DNA of 64,000 bases, taken from positions 9,258,338 through 9,322,337 of the forward strand of contig CM060199.1 in assembly GCA_030562195.1 (NCBI GenBank), in the 5' to 3' direction. The notes below the pieces were generated by a model, which was given only the letters and a program-made list of their open reading frames with translations, made no database searches and was not told where the DNA came from. Below are positions 1-34,400 of this stretch, one piece after another (positions within the stretch are counted from its first letter, which is position 1; each line of letters starts with the position of its first letter). Made by a program: the position numbers and the translations under genes. Origin of the DNA: Nipponacmea schrenckii. Its lineage: Eukaryota; Mollusca; Gastropoda; Lottiidae.

Positions 1-218
1 ATTCTGTTTCGATTGCAGACATTTTATAAAATGACCATCATAATGTCCACCATCTTGGATTTTCAGTTGATTAGTATTACGAGAAGAACAAGTAAGAAGA
101 ACAAGAGTGTTAAGTTTGTCGCTTGAATCATCAATGACACGATTCCTTGTAAGAGTTAGTCCAAACAATCTATGATATATAACACACAATATATAAAATA
201 TCAACAAACCGATTATAC

Positions 219-1839
219 CTCAGCGAAAGCATCACAGTTATCGGCAATTATATTGGCTCTAAAATTGAGAATAGGAACTTCTTTATCCAATTTCTGGTTC
301 AATGCCTTCAAAGAAGAACTTGACAGAACCATGTAGGAACAATAGTCAGAGAAAGCTGTCTGGAAATAGAAAGGTAAAAATATAACCACTTTGACTACAA
401 ATGAATTTTCATTCAAATAAATTAAACATGGCCTAAATCCGATGAGAAAATTAGATAAAGGTAGAATGGGCTCTTAGGAAACTCTTTGGTTCCGTTTTAT
501 ACCGACTTTGACTGCATCAAACATTCGGCAACACCCGCTGCTTATGAAAGGTTATGGTAGAGAATAACTTTCTTAACAAACGTAATAAATCAGTTATATT
601 TATAATGAAAACAAAAATAAGTTACCAAATCGCCAGGCTGAGCAGGGTGTTGCCAATTCTTTTTGGCATTGTAAGAATCTCTTTTCTCGAGTGATACCTC
701 GGAGAAGTGTAGCCTCAATCCGTCTCTGTTAAGAAATCGACACAACCATTCGGCCACCTTATCACCACAATCTAACGATTCGACTGTATCTGTTTTGATT
801 CTGAAAACAGAAATATATTCGATAGATTCGAAGCTTTGATTCCTTGTTCAACTAAAATAAATAAATTACTCAATGTCATAAAGTTTAGTTTCAAAAAAAA
901 AAAAAAAAAAAGAAAAGAAAAAAAAAAAAGTTTGTCATAAAATTTGACGAAAAATTCAATAATTCTATAATATGAACATTGCAAAAAGAATATCACGAAA
1001 GAAAGATAAACATTTTTACAGTGATTAATCCTTAAAATACTTTTTTCCAGCTGGTCCTTGGCCAAAACTTCAGTTCTGACTGAAGAACCTGAAGCAAGCT
1101 TTACATTGCATTACAGCTTTAAAACGAAGTCTGAGCATAAATTAGTCCAATTTCAAAAGAAAAATTAAAAAACAACTTACGTGATTTTACTTTTGTTTGA
1201 TTCCATCAAAGCCGGGTTAATCTGCAGTTGAATAGATTCCATTCCAGGAGCGTTGAGATGCATCGTATCCCCATGTAAACTGGTCTTGATTAAAGCCATT
1301 TTTGGTTCTTGCCTTTGAGTAAGCCACGTTCCATCTTTCAATGCAACACTCCAATGTCTGTGAAAAAAATTCAAAGAGGAATATACCATGTCGTGGAATA
1401 AATCAAGATAAAAATTATGCGGAATAATTTTACAGAATCAAAAAAGAAGTATATTGTTGTCTGAAGCAATTATATTTAAATGGAGTTATTCCCCTAAAAA
1501 GACGTTTTATAAACTCGAGGAATAAAGAGTTTTGTGTTTGTTGTCTGTAGCAATTACTCAAAATAGAACTTGGCCCCCTTACATCACACCTGAAACAAAT
1601 TACCTGTCTCTGACGCCACCATATTCCAGGCCTATTTTCGTACATTTTCCACTCTGTACACATAATCCCGCAAACGATTTCACAGGGTAAACATATAATG
1701 CCGACACTCGACCAACGTTCTGAAATTCTGTACTGCTCTTCCATCGTATGTAGGCACCGGCACCATATTTCAGGACCGCACCAGCAACGAGTGTGCCGAA
1801 AATACCCGCTGGAGAATCGAACCGAAATGTGTCCGCCAT
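219..1839 (-). CDS. MTARC: mARC-like MOSC-domain protein, first four coding exons (3' end outside window)
   Basis: Coding exons read on the minus strand: 1839-1604, 1357-1181, 800-626 and 359-219. All junctions are GT-AG and phases match, giving 243 residues before the gene leaves the window. The start MADTFRF is followed by a hydrophobic stretch (about residues 10-30) that fits the N-terminal outer-membrane anchor of mitochondrial amidoxime-reducing component. Then comes VGRVSALYVYPVKS...GVRDR, the classic beginning of the MOSC N-terminal domain, and LTQRQEP in exon 2, also typical. Exon 4 (PILNFRANIIADNCDAF) matches the start of the molybdenum-cofactor MOSC domain. Known family role: Moco-dependent reduction of N-hydroxylated compounds with cytochrome b5 and its reductase. 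The cofactor-ligand cysteine should lie in exons left of position 219, so it cannot be checked. MTARC1 versus MTARC2 cannot be assigned in an invertebrate. Confidence 0.9.
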
Positions 1840-2218
1840 GTTTACTAACTTTTCTACATTAAGCTGAGGTTATATATAGTAAGCCTATTGTGAAGTATTC
1901 AAGTGATATGCGTTCATAAATACTAAACACAACATGTCACTTAACAATACACGAAACTAAGGTGCGCTCTTGCAAAATGTTTTGTTTTTATAGAAATAAA
2001 ATTGCCATGTATCCTCATAATAACATGACTGACGCGATGCTGTTCCTTCTTGACGTTGATTCCGCAACTGATCTTTTCCAATTGCTTAATTATTATTCTG
2101 TTTCGTATTTTATATGCATATCTCATTGCGTCCTATGTATTCACGTGACATACACTTTAACAACAATTTTATTCACACATAAATATATGTTATGAATATT
2201 ATTGGTAGCTAAAACGTT
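1840..2218. other. Upstream region of the mARC gene
   Basis: This AT-rich stretch lies between the mARC start codon and the minisatellite. It should hold the minus-strand promoter and 5' UTR. I see no clear TATA box or other strong core motif, and the short open frames here look accidental. Confidence 0.4.
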
Positions 2219-3890
2219 ATGATATATCAAGTATCACTGGGAGTTTGTATAATATATCGAGTATCACTGGGGTTTGTATGACTATATCAAGTATCACTGG
2301 GGGTTTGTATAATATATCAAGTAACACTTGGGGTTGTATAATGTATCCAGTATCACTGGGGGTTTGTATAATATATCAAGTATCACTGGGGGTTTGTATG
2401 ACTATATCAAGTATCACAGGTGGTTTGTATTATATATCATGTATCACTGGGGTTGTATAATATATCAAGTATCACTGGGGGTTTGTATAATATATCAAGT
2501 ATCACTGGGGGTTTGTAAAATCTATCAAGTATAACTGGGGGTTTGTATGACTATATCAAGTATCACAGGTGGTTTGTATAACATATCAAGTATCACTGGG
2601 GGTTGTATAATATATATCAAGTATCATTGGGGGTTGTATAATATATCAAGTATCACTGGGGGTTTGTATAATATATCAAGTATCACTGGGGGGTGGATTG
2701 ACTATATCAAGTAACACAGGTGGTTTGTATAATATATCAAGTATCACTGGGGGTTGTATAATATATCAAGTATCACTGGGGGTTGTATAATATATCAAGT
2801 ATCACTGGGGGTTTGTATAATATTATCAAGTATCACTGGGGGTTTGTATGACTATATCAAGTATCACTGAGGGTTTGTATAATATATCAAGTATCACTGG
2901 GGGTTTGTATAATATATCAAGTATCACTGGGGGTTTGTATAATATTATCAAGTATCACTGGGGGTTTGTAAAATCTATCAAGTATAACTGGGGGTTTGTA
3001 TGACTATATCAAGTATCACAGGTGGTTTGTATAACATATCAAGTATCACTGGGGGTTGTATAATATATATCAAGTATAATTGGGGGTTGTATAATATATC
3101 AAGTATCACTGGGGGTTTGTATAATATATCAAGTATCACTGGGGGATGGATTGACTATATCAAGTAACACAGGTGGTTTGTATAATATATCAAGTATCAC
3201 TGGGGGTTGTATAATATATCAAGTATCACTGGGGGTTGTATAATATATCAAGTATCACTGGGGGTTTGTATAATATTATCAAGTATCACTGAGGGTTTGT
3301 TTAATATATCAAGTATCACTGGGGGTTTGTATAATATATCAAGTATCACTGGGGGTTGTATAATATATCAAGTAACACAGGGGGTTTGTATAATATATCA
3401 AGTATCACTTGGGGTTGTATAATATATCAAATATCACTGGGGTTTGTATGACTATATCAAGTATCACTGAGGGTTTGTATGACTATATCAAGTATCACAG
3501 TTGGTTTGTATAATATATCAAGTATCACTTAGGGGTTGTATAATATATCAAGTACCACAGGGTTTTGTATAGTATATCAAGTATCACTGAGGGTTTGTAT
3601 AATATATCAAGTATCACAAGTGGTTTGTATGACTTTATCAAGTATCACAGGTGGTTTGTATAATATATCAAGTATCACTGGGGGTTTGTATAATATATCA
3701 CTGGGGGTTTTTATGACTATATGAAATATCACTGTTGGTTTGTATGATATATCAAGTATCACAGGTTGTTTGTATGATATATCAGGTATCACTGGGGGTT
3801 TATATAATATATCAAGTATCATAGGGGTTTGCATGACTATATCAAGTATCACAGGTGGTTTGTATGAGTTATCAGGTGTCACTGGGAGTT
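2219..3890. repeat. 30-bp minisatellite array
   Basis: More than fifty tandem units of about 29-31 bp share the core 'atatcaagtatcactggggg' followed by 'tttgtataat'. Variant units carry 'tgactatatc' or 'cacaggtgg'. Variants recur in the same order: the run beginning 'gtaaaatctatcaagtataa' at about 2515 reappears at about 2971, roughly 456 bp later, so a block of units was duplicated as a whole. Most units are 30 bp, a multiple of three, which keeps several reading frames open by chance. No coding role is supported. Confidence 0.95.
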
Positions 3891-4610
3891 TGTCATTTAA
3901 AGCATCACTGGAAGCCTATATGCCACATTAAGCATCACGAAAAGTATGTTTGTCCAATCAAGCATCACTGGAAGTCTGTATTGCGTATCATGCCTACTAT
4001 GAACATGGTGTACCATGCGTCACTAAGGTTTGTATGACATCAAGTTTCACTTGGGTTTGTATGACATAACTGGACGTCTTTGTCATATGAAGCATCACTA
4101 GGATCACTAGTATGTCATATCCAGCATCAATGGGGGTTTGTATGTCATATCTAGCATCATTGGGGATATTTATGAAATCTACCATCACTGGGGGTGTCAA
4201 TGTAACATCTAGCAGCATTGGGGATTTGTATGAAATATAGCATCACTGATGGTGCCTATGTCATATCTAGCATCATTGAGGGTGTCAATGTCATATCCAG
4301 CATCATTGGAGAATTGTATGAAATATAGCATGGTGTCTATGTTATAAATAGCATCATTGGGGATTTGTATGAAAAATAGAATCACTGGGGGTGTCAATGT
4401 CATATCTAGCATCATTGAGGGTACCAATATCATATCCAGCATCATTGGGGATTTGTATGAAATATAGCATCACTGATAGTGTCTATGTCATATCTAGCAT
4501 CATTGGGGATTTGTATGAAATATAGCATCACTGTGGGTTTGCAAGACATTAAGCATCATTTGTGGTTTGTATGACATATCAATCATCACTGAGGTTTATC
4601 ACATTAAAGT
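3891..4610. repeat. Diverged flank of the 30-bp minisatellite
   Basis: The units continue but are degenerate, now reading like 'agcatcattggggatttg' plus 'tatgaaatat' or 'tatgtcatatc'. The same core (atc-catcactgggg-tttgtatg) is recognisable. The right side therefore looks like an older or separately evolving edge of the same array. Confidence 0.8.
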
Positions 4611-7600
4611 ACACTGAAAACCAATTATTCTTTTAATGTTTTAATAATATATTTCTTCTTACAATCATTTAATAAGTCTTAAAACAAGACAAATATATTT
4701 TACTTTTCATTATATTTTACACTTTGCGCAAAATTGTTCACTATTTAACAAAACTATATACACTGAGGTTACCTTGGAAACCAGAAACTATTATTGTTTG
4801 TAGTGTGATGGATATTTTAAAATAAATTAAGAAATTTTGCTGCCTTTTAATTTTTATGAGACCTAAAAAGTGCTGTAGTTCGATATTCAGGTTCATTGAA
4901 AAGGAAAAAGCATTTTTTTCCCCAAAATATTTTAAGAAATTCATTTAATTCAAACTAAGGACAGCATTGGTCAAGATTTTTGATTTGATATCTAAGAGGG
5001 CAAGTTAATGGGAAATAAGAGACAATTACATGTGGATGGATATTGGATGCATCACCCAAAAATGTCAAGTAATGACAAAACCAAGAATTCAAACACAAGG
5101 TAGCGTCCATGGATTAAGGGTCTATGACAACAAATGATGACATTTTTATCAGGGCCCTTATTTTTGAAAACTTAAAATTATTTTTAATAAACCAGTCATC
5201 TGATTAATCAACAATCACTCAAATTGATTTTAAATTTAGATTTCTTTATCTGATCTTGCTTTTATCTGTGTATCAAACAAACTCAAAGATTCTATTTACA
5301 TCATTTCAAATTCCTATCTGTTATCTGTGGTTCCTCCAAGCATAGAAAATCGCGTCTAGTGTGTATCACTTTTATGTTTAGGCTTAATTATACTTGCAAG
5401 TGTCAATAAATTCGTCTTCAGAATGAACCACAGATATTAGACAAAAATATATAAAGGTGCAATCAGAAGCTACAAGTTTATCTAACACACTGAAGCTGGA
5501 ATTGCTTTCTAAATTAAAAAGCTCGTATTGTTTTTAATAATTCTCAAAGACATGCAAGATATCTGGTTACCATTCTGATATTAAGAAAATATAAATATAT
5601 AATAAACTTTTCCATATAACATGGGATGATTTTTTGATATTTGGTAGCACTTTTAATATTGGGGATGGAATGAACAGTGAGGGGTGAACTTTGGGTAAAA
5701 TTTGGTATCATCATGATTGGTGTCTTGCAACCAAACTAAAACCACAATATCAGATTGGACAAATGTAAGCATATCATCTTAACAACTTCTAAAGGGGTTC
5801 AGTTGCTTGTGAGAAAATTTTTGGAATAATATTAACACATGTTTCTGTGATAATTGTGGACAAATTTGAAAGTATTTTTTTTATGGTTAGACATACCATA
5901 CCAAATAATTGAATAATCTTATATTTCCCATGGTCATATTTTGTTATTTTATTACATTGAAACCAGCCCAGAGTATCAAAACCACAGCCACAATCCCATT
6001 GAAATTTTAGATAAACCAGAAAATACTTCAACTGATTTTGAAGTTATGCTTCACAAAATATTCTTGCATGTAGATAATGATGCTATTTGATAAAAAATTT
6101 TCAAATACAATCAAGGCAGTTTTTCTTGAAAACTTACAATTATTTGTCAATCACTACACTTGATTTCAAATTTTTTTTTTACCTAATAAGCTAACTGAAT
6201 TTCTTTAAAATTTAATAATTATTTATGTTAAATTTTGGAGGATAAGGTCCCCTAGATTTTGAGGTTAAAATTAAAGAAGAATGAATGAATGTATTATCCA
6301 ATGTCTGGATGTAGTCGAATCATAACCGTTTTTACAGGTTTCATTGATTACTTTCTATCACTAGTAAAAGTGCTTGTTCAGTCTAAGAGAAGAGCAAGAT
6401 TCATCTGAACTTGTTCAGGGAGAAGAGCGAGTTCGCAGCTTTCCTTAATTACAGAAATTAGCACTTGGTTGGTCCACTAGTATTAGAGAAATAATGAATT
6501 ACAATTGCCTATCAGTGCACAAATATTTTTTTGCTCAACTATAAAATAGTTAACTAAAAAGCAGCTTCATCAAGGATGCATGAAATCAGAATCAAACAGT
6601 ACATTCTCTGAAAAGAAACATGCTTTAACAATATTGTTCGTTTTAAAACAAATTAAATTTTTAACAGAAATATACAGAACATAAAAAAGATTTCTCTTTC
6701 ACACCAAAATAAAGTAGCTCCAAATATACAAGTATCCAAGGATATAATTTATTCACAGAAAACAAGGCAATAATTTCTCTTTTTATTTAAATATAACAAG
6801 GTCCAGTCACTGTTTTTATAATGGTCTTTATAAAGCCAGATTGTCACTAAAATCATTTAAACTCAGAATGGAGAGATGCCATTTTATACATTTCAACCAT
6901 TTCACTGATGTAGTTTTGAAGTCATATAAGTGTCTAAATATTTGGTTGACAGGCTGATAGCTGGTAAAGCCTTATCTAAGTTATGTTTGACACTTCTCAG
7001 AAGAAAATCAAATATCTGGTTCCCATACAATTGGAAGTATAGGTTGCTATTTTATTACATGCAGATATTCCTTACAAAAATGTCAATTACAGCCAGAAAT
7101 CTTCCACTGTTATAATGTACAAGAATTGGGAGGCATAATTCAAATTCTAAAAAGTGACACAGCTAGTTGAATTCGAGCTTAATCCGTTGGTAAGCAAATG
7201 ACTATATCCCTTCATGAGTTTCATGCTAATTTTCAATGGTGTTGAAACACTAAAATTCACAGAATACTGCTAATGACATTCAAGACATCAAGATTTTTGG
7301 AGATTCTCAAAAGATCCATCATAAACTGATGTTATCATCATTTTTACGAAGATACTCCAATGATCCATCATAAACTGTTGACATTATTCATAAAGCAAAC
7401 ATCTGCATAGCAGCACAACATTTCTCTCTCACCATCTGAGTCTTTGTTTTATATGACAATCTGGCAAGAGTCAGGTTCACAAATCACAATGTTAAAACGT
7501 TACCTTTCCTATCTTGCCGGCAAGCTTTTCTATCCGATTAGTTCACTATTGTGGACTAACGACAAGCCTTCTTTTGAAATGATGGAATGATTTCTAATGA

Positions 7601-7808
7601 TAGCTTAATGTGCAGGATTGAACTTTCTAATATTCCTTTAGTGAATCTCCACCCATTAATCAGTCGTGTCTTAGACAGGATTTATTGTTTTCTGGTTCTG
7701 GCGTTATGTTGAGACACATTAATGGCGCGAAGTAAACCACAGTTAACAAGCTAGCACAATATTCATGGTGCTGTGAATTGATTAGACTGCAGTCAATGTC
7801 ACTAGCTA
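4611..7808. other. Intergenic, no gene seen
   Basis: AT-rich unique-looking sequence between the minisatellite and the PPP4R3 stop codon. Open frames are short and show no recognisable domain. The part nearest 7808 should be the PPP4R3 3' UTR. Possible minus-strand AATAAA signals (TTTATT on the plus strand) occur, for example near 7680, but none can be assigned. Confidence 0.5.
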
Positions 7809-28358
<20,550 letters not shown>

Positions 28359-28700
28359 TGTAGATATTTTAAGCAATAATTTAATAAAAAGTTACTATAT
28401 CCCGTATAATGGAGCTGAATTATCTTCAACCGGTCGGTATCTTTCGCATGTGAACACAGAGATTCCGATTCAAAACATTACCACACATGAGTCTGACAAA
28501 TCATTAAAAAATGGTCACCAAACAATATAATTTTCCCAATAAAAAAATTCGTGAGTGTCTCCCCACTTTTCATTTCTGTATTACTTCACAAATTTATTTC
28601 TGTGACTAAAGCCATGTCTGTAAATCCGAAAAAACTTCAATTCCATTCGAGGTTGAAGTCTAATCCAGACGCCATATTGAATGCTTATAGTTGAGTCACA
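28359..28700 (-). promoter_or_regulatory. PPP4R3 5' UTR and promoter with a YY1-like site and possible uORF
   Basis: On the minus strand at about 28680-28670 the sequence reads 'caatatggcgtctgg', a good match to the YY1 motif AANATGGCG often placed at the start of TATA-less housekeeping genes. The same ATG (28675-28673) would open a 12-codon upstream frame ending TGA, well before the main ATG at 28358-28356. The transcription start is inferred to be near 28690. No TATA box is seen. Confidence 0.5.
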
Positions 28701-31230
28701 CGGGGGCTACACATGACCTCTCACGGTTTCCCGCCTAATCTCAAATTTGACAAGTGGCCGTATGAATGGCGATAAAGTACCGTTAATAAAATTTGAATTA
28801 ATTTCTTAGACGGAGTGGGAGACAAGACACTCGTTTTTGCTTGATATGTAATTCTGTATATCTCAATCGATTATTTTCGTGTCGTTTTAATTGTTTTGTG
28901 TACATTTTAATTGATAGAACACAAAGAACTTGAAGCTATCACATTCCCTATCAAGGTCAAATAATTAGGATGAGAAGTCCTTAATTGGATGTTTGATAAG
29001 TAAAAAAGAATTCAAACTAATTATCATAAAGCACTTACCCCCTTTATCCGATTTAGGTAGTCATCTGCAAACCTCATTTGAAAAATAAAGACCTAGCCTG
29101 CTACAGTCTCCTATTGTTGCTATTGAATATCTGATATTAAAATCATAAAAAAAGGCTTAGGCATATTTCAGTAGGGCTATGTCATGCTGGCATGCTAGGC
29201 TGGTCCAAAAATGGTTACATGTTTAATTATTTTTTTTCGGGCACTAGCATAGTTAACACATCCATTAGTCTGGCTATAGACCTTCTTTCATAGGCTGTTC
29301 AGTTGACAGAGTAGCCTGGCGTAGCCCGTAGGCTATAAATAGGCTAGGCCTAGTCCATCGTCCAGGCATCTAACTATTTTTCAGACTTTTTTGTGTGGGG
29401 GATAATATTTGAAAAAAAACTTTATGTTTGCTAGACCGTTTCGTTAGATCACAATCCTGGGGATCAGATTTTTTGTTCCTTTGAAAGTAATCTTAGATCC
29501 CTACGGTCGAGAATCTTTGAACTGTTTGCAGGTAAAAAATATATGTAGTCCTATTGAATGGATAGTTTACGGCTACTATTTCCGATATGCAGGATAGACC
29601 TCAAGATAACTCAACAAGTTGGTGTCCCAATGTGTCCAAAAATCGAACGTAGGCCAAAAGATCGTTTACAGACGTTTTGGGTTAAAGACGTAATCTATAG
29701 GTCTAAGATTTCTAATGAACGTCTGTTGTAAGGGTTGATTTAGAAAATACCTTCAGTGCGAAATTTGGAAATTTACAACAAGACAAATAAAGTATACTAG
29801 TAAATTCCATTAAAATTGATTTACATGGTCCATGGTCATTAAATATAACATAGGCCAGTGCGTCTAGAGTATATCATGTATTAAAGGGGTCTACCGTTTT
29901 ATCCTAATGTTTCACGTAATGAAAAAAAGGCCCTGCTAGGGCTCCAGGTTGTGGTAAGTAATTCATCTGGAGTTTTTCACCACTAATGATTAAATGTTCA
30001 AGGGGAAGCAACTTCATATGATATGCTTGAAACTACAGACTACAACACATTTCTTAACGTGGAGTTCATTATTATTTCTATTGTTTAAATGTACTTATTG
30101 ATCTACTTAGGATACTATGTTTTTATGATCTATGTATAATTTTTTACCCAACATATGAGCCTATACAATTAACTTGAACCCTTAATAATGATTTATTGAA
30201 GGGTTCTTATCGACATTTTCACACGTTTCAAAGCACCTTTTGACCATTTTCCTTAAACTTTACCGATTATTGCCTTCAAAGTTTACTGATCGTCGCTCTA
30301 AAATTTTATTGATCATTTCATCAAAAGTTTACTGGTCATTGCCATAAAGTTGAATGATTATTGCCTTAAAATTTTACTGATTTTTGTCCTAAACTGATTA
30401 TTGTCCTAAACTGATTAGTGTCCTAAACGGATTAGTGTCCTAAACTGACTATTGTCTTAAACTGATTATTGTCCTAAACTGATTATTGTCCTAGACTGAT
30501 TATTGTCCTGAACTGATTAGTGCCCTATATATAAACTGATCATTGTCCTATACTGATTATTGTCCTAAACTGATTATTGTCCTAAACTGATCATTGTCCT
30601 AAACTGATTAGTGTTCTTAAACTGATTATTGACCTAAACTGATTATTGTCCCAAACTGATCATTGTCCTAAAAGTTTACTGATCATTGTCCTAAAAGGTT
30701 GCTGATTATAGTCTTTAAAGCATACTGATTATTGTTCCAAAATTATTGAGAGTTTTGGCCTACTGATTATTGTCCTAAAGATTGTTGTCTTTTGGACATT
30801 CAAGATATGTTTTCAAAACCAAAGCGTTTGTAAACTAAAGATGATGTGGAAAAAGATTCGGTTCAATTTACTGGATTAGGCCTATAGAGATTCAGTCATA
30901 CAGTTTTAACATAAAGAAGCTTATAGACCACTAATGAACAAGTAGAACAACGATTATTTATGGCCAAGTTTAAAGAGTTTAATTATTTAAAAAGGTAGTA
31001 TAGTAGGCCTATGCCTAGTCAAAACATTTCTGCTTTGCTAGGACTTGAAATAACGTTTTGATAACACTAAATATTATACCATTTTCTGCAGTAGGGATAG
31101 CAAAATAAAGACACCTTATAGATTAATTGATGAATAGGTTAGTTGTTTGATTTTATAATTATTATTTATATTTGTGAACTGTTTAATTACGTAAAACGCA
31201 TTTGGTTCTTTTGTCGTTTTGACAGTAACA
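28701..31230. other. Intergenic region between divergent PPP4R3 and GTF2A1
   Basis: AT-rich sequence with no supported gene. It separates two head-to-head genes by about 2.7 kb. The only structured part I see is the short-period tandem repeat at 30.37-30.78 kb. Confidence 0.55.
30370..30780. repeat. 16-bp minisatellite
   Basis: Roughly twenty tandem copies of 'attgtcctaaactgatt' and variants (attagtgtcctaaac, atcattgtccta). The outer copies degrade into longer spacers such as 'aaagtttactgatcattgtc'. There is no coding potential. Confidence 0.9.
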
Positions 31231-31232
31231 AA

Positions 31233-31474
31233 CACGTGTAGGATGTCACTTGTGTTTGTTTACATCTCTAAAAGTCTCATACATTACCGCGAGAAATTTC
31301 ATTTGTCTCGTGTATTGACCAATTGAAGCAATTGTAGCACCCCCCTATACCGATCTAGGTTTTATTACCTTGTATAAAAGCAAGCAGTGGCAGACATTCA
31401 TCGGCTTCGGCGAAGCCAACAGTTCATCAAAATTATTGCTGTTTTACTGTGGAATTGGTTCTGACTGAATAATT
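31233..31474 (+). promoter_or_regulatory. GTF2A1 core promoter and 5' UTR (E-box, CCAAT, TATA, UTR hairpin)
   Basis: An E-box CACGTG is at 31233-31238, CCAAT at 31319-31323, and a consensus TATAAAA at 31373-31379. This predicts transcription starting near 31400, 75 nt before the ATG. Just after that point GGCTTC-GGC-GAAGCC (31403-31417) forms a perfect 6-bp stem, which would lie at the very 5' end of the mRNA. Confidence 0.7.
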
Positions 31475-34400
31475 ATGGCAACAGCCACTTCCACGGTGAG
31501 TTGAAGAACTAAATATACTCATGAAATATTACGCCAAACTTGTCATTTAGGAGAAATTTGAGGGAAAATTTTTGATGAGACGTGTTGCCACGACCTTCCA
31601 TAGAATAAATGCTAAGAAATATGGCTCGTATTGCCCTGTAAATTCCTCATTAGCTGCAAATGCTATCAGCTGATCGTGCGTATATATCAATAAAAACAAA
31701 AAGATGAATTGTGGAAATTTTATCCGAAATAATATGATTTTGATTTGTTTCGCAATAATTGTAATTGTAAGGCAAGCTGTTGTATTCTGTAGTCTAGATA
31801 CAGGCCTATGTTATTTTTAATGTTATGCAGTAATGCATTTAATTTGCAAATGGGCAATTTCTTAAGATATGGCAATGAATATATTATATATTACAAGGGG
31901 GATAAATTGATGAGGAACTAAACTAAAGATCCAGGCATGATTGGATGCTAAGGCTCCCATATTTATTATTTACAGGCTTAATATGCTTTTGCATCCCAGT
32001 TATGTTATGTAATAGGCCTAGCCTAGTCTTCTTATCTTAAAGTCCTATTTTGAATCAAGAATTTGAAAAATAGAATATAGATCCCCCAAAAGATCCTGTT
32101 TGATTCACTCCAAAGTCTAGGAATATTTTCAAAAGTATGTGTAGGTTAAGGCCTACATTGAATTTTATATCACAAATACAATATAAATATATTTTGGGGG
32201 GATTTTTATAAAAAAATAAGCAACAAATATGAAAAAGTATTATATTTTATATATATTATTTTCAGAGATGTGATGGTACATTAAATTTATATCACATATT
32301 ATTTTCGAAGAAATGGTATATATAATATACCGTAATTATGTTATAGGCTACCACATATTCCGAAGTATAAAATATCACATATTATTTTTAGTGTATATTA
32401 CTACTATCAAAGAATATACTAGTATGATATCACATTTTATATTCAGTGTTTATAGTATGAGAAATAATTTTCAAAGTTTAATGATATCGCTGGTTATTTG
32501 CAGTGTACGAATGTTATATCACATATTGTTTTTAACAGAGTATTAAATATAACAATATTTCTTTATTTTAAGAGTACCGGTATATGATACAGTGAAACCC
32601 CTCAAAACCGCATCTTCTATAAACTGGTGTCCCCTTTAATTCAGCATATTTGAAAAGTCTTGGAAGAATCATTATACAGGAGATAAACCACTGTAAACCA
32701 ATACCCCCTCTTAATTGCAGTCTGGCATCGGGTTCAAGTCTTAAAGGAGCTAATCTTAATTTATTTACAGATTAATTGATGTTAATCCTTTGATTCCATT
32801 GTTTCACTGATTGATTATTACTCTATTCACATTTAGTTACCCTTTATGTGTACTGGCATTTCTAAAACACTTTTTTTTGACTATTTAAATCAAATTCATA
32901 GAACACCCTATAGGTCAATGTGTGGATCTGAATACCGAGAAGAGAAATCTAATCAAAAATTCTGAGAAAAAGGTGAATTACTGAATATAGGTAAACTGTC
33001 AATCATTCCAAACCGGCATTTATCACAGGCTGTTGGTTAAGAGGGGTTTCATTGTATCACATAATTATGTGTATATGACTTGATATATATTTATTTAAGA
33101 ATACTTATAAGTATATTATTTTTAGTAATCTTACATAGTATTATTTTCAAAGCATATATATCACGTTATTTTCAGAGTAAGCTGTATAAAACAGTTGTAG
33201 AAGATGTTATTAATAATGTAAAAGAGGCATTTTTAGATGAAGGTGTTGATGAACAAGTTTTACAGGAATTAAAACAGGTAAGGTTTTTTGAACAGTGCTT
33301 GAAGCTGTAGTACTAGTAGTGTTTAGGATATAAGGACCAGAGACAAGAGTTATATATTTGTACATCTCTGAGGTCGTACCTTTACGGACTAAGGCTGTCA
33401 TCTTGGAAACAGATAAACAAACAAAGTTGTATTTGATATTGGGCTGTGAAGGCTGATATTTCAGCTCTCTACAAAAATTTATTAAAGATGTTGCTATTGA
33501 AATATCATTTTATATTTCTTACTTTTAATATATATTTTGATACCTTTTTTGGTAGTTATGGGAACAGAAATTATCAGCATCTAAAGCATTGGAACCAGCT
33601 CCAGCAGAAACGGAGATGTTACTTCCTGGTGGTACTCAACAATTAGTCTTTCCTCAACATCAGAGTAAGTAGGTTTGAATAAACAACCCAATGCAATTAA
33701 GATGAATTCTTTATAGGAATTTTTCTTAAAAAATTTTGTTTCCAAAACCAATTTAAACTTACCAGTGCCTATAACAGGACATATTAATGATAAATATTGT
33801 GTAATATGATATCCATTGTATCAGTCTTGCCCAGCCCTTTGTATATAAACAATATCAACCCTATTTCAGTGTTGGCTACAGGTGTACAACAAAGATTTCC
33901 TGGTTTACCTATACAGTTGTCTCAAGCTGGAACAGAATTAGTAAGTATCAGATTTAAGATTGTAATAAAATCTGAACTGAAATTTAAATTGTGTTTCTTA
34001 CAGTCTCGGGTATTACACAGCTCCATAAAATTTAATGGCAACTAGTGACACCATTTAAGCTTTATTTTAATATGATTTTACATTGAATGTTTCAGTAAAA
34101 ATTGGTATACAAATAAAAAATAACTTTTGCATAATTCTTTCAAAATTAATGATCTAACTGTTTACAGTCTGGAGCAGCTGCCACTGCCACCATGGCACTA
34201 CCACGTGGTATATTTCACCAACAGATGGCACAATTAACTTCAGGTGGTACCATCAATGGTCCAACTATCACTCTAGGTAAGATTTGCCATGTTAAGTTCA
34301 AGTTTAATTTGAAAGATTATTTCAAAGTCTTTGTCCAATTTAATTTGTTCTGTGACTGGTTTTATTTTGATCTTTGAATTCTGAGTGTGAAAACTCTTAT

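Noticed and set aside
2219..3890. CRISPR-like array
   Set aside because: Units are directly adjacent with no unique spacers, in a eukaryotic genome.
2245..3931. Several open frames of 60-90 codons in both strands of the minisatellite
   Set aside because: The unit is mostly 30 bp, so stop-free frames arise automatically; they encode only repeated ISSITGGLYN-type peptides.
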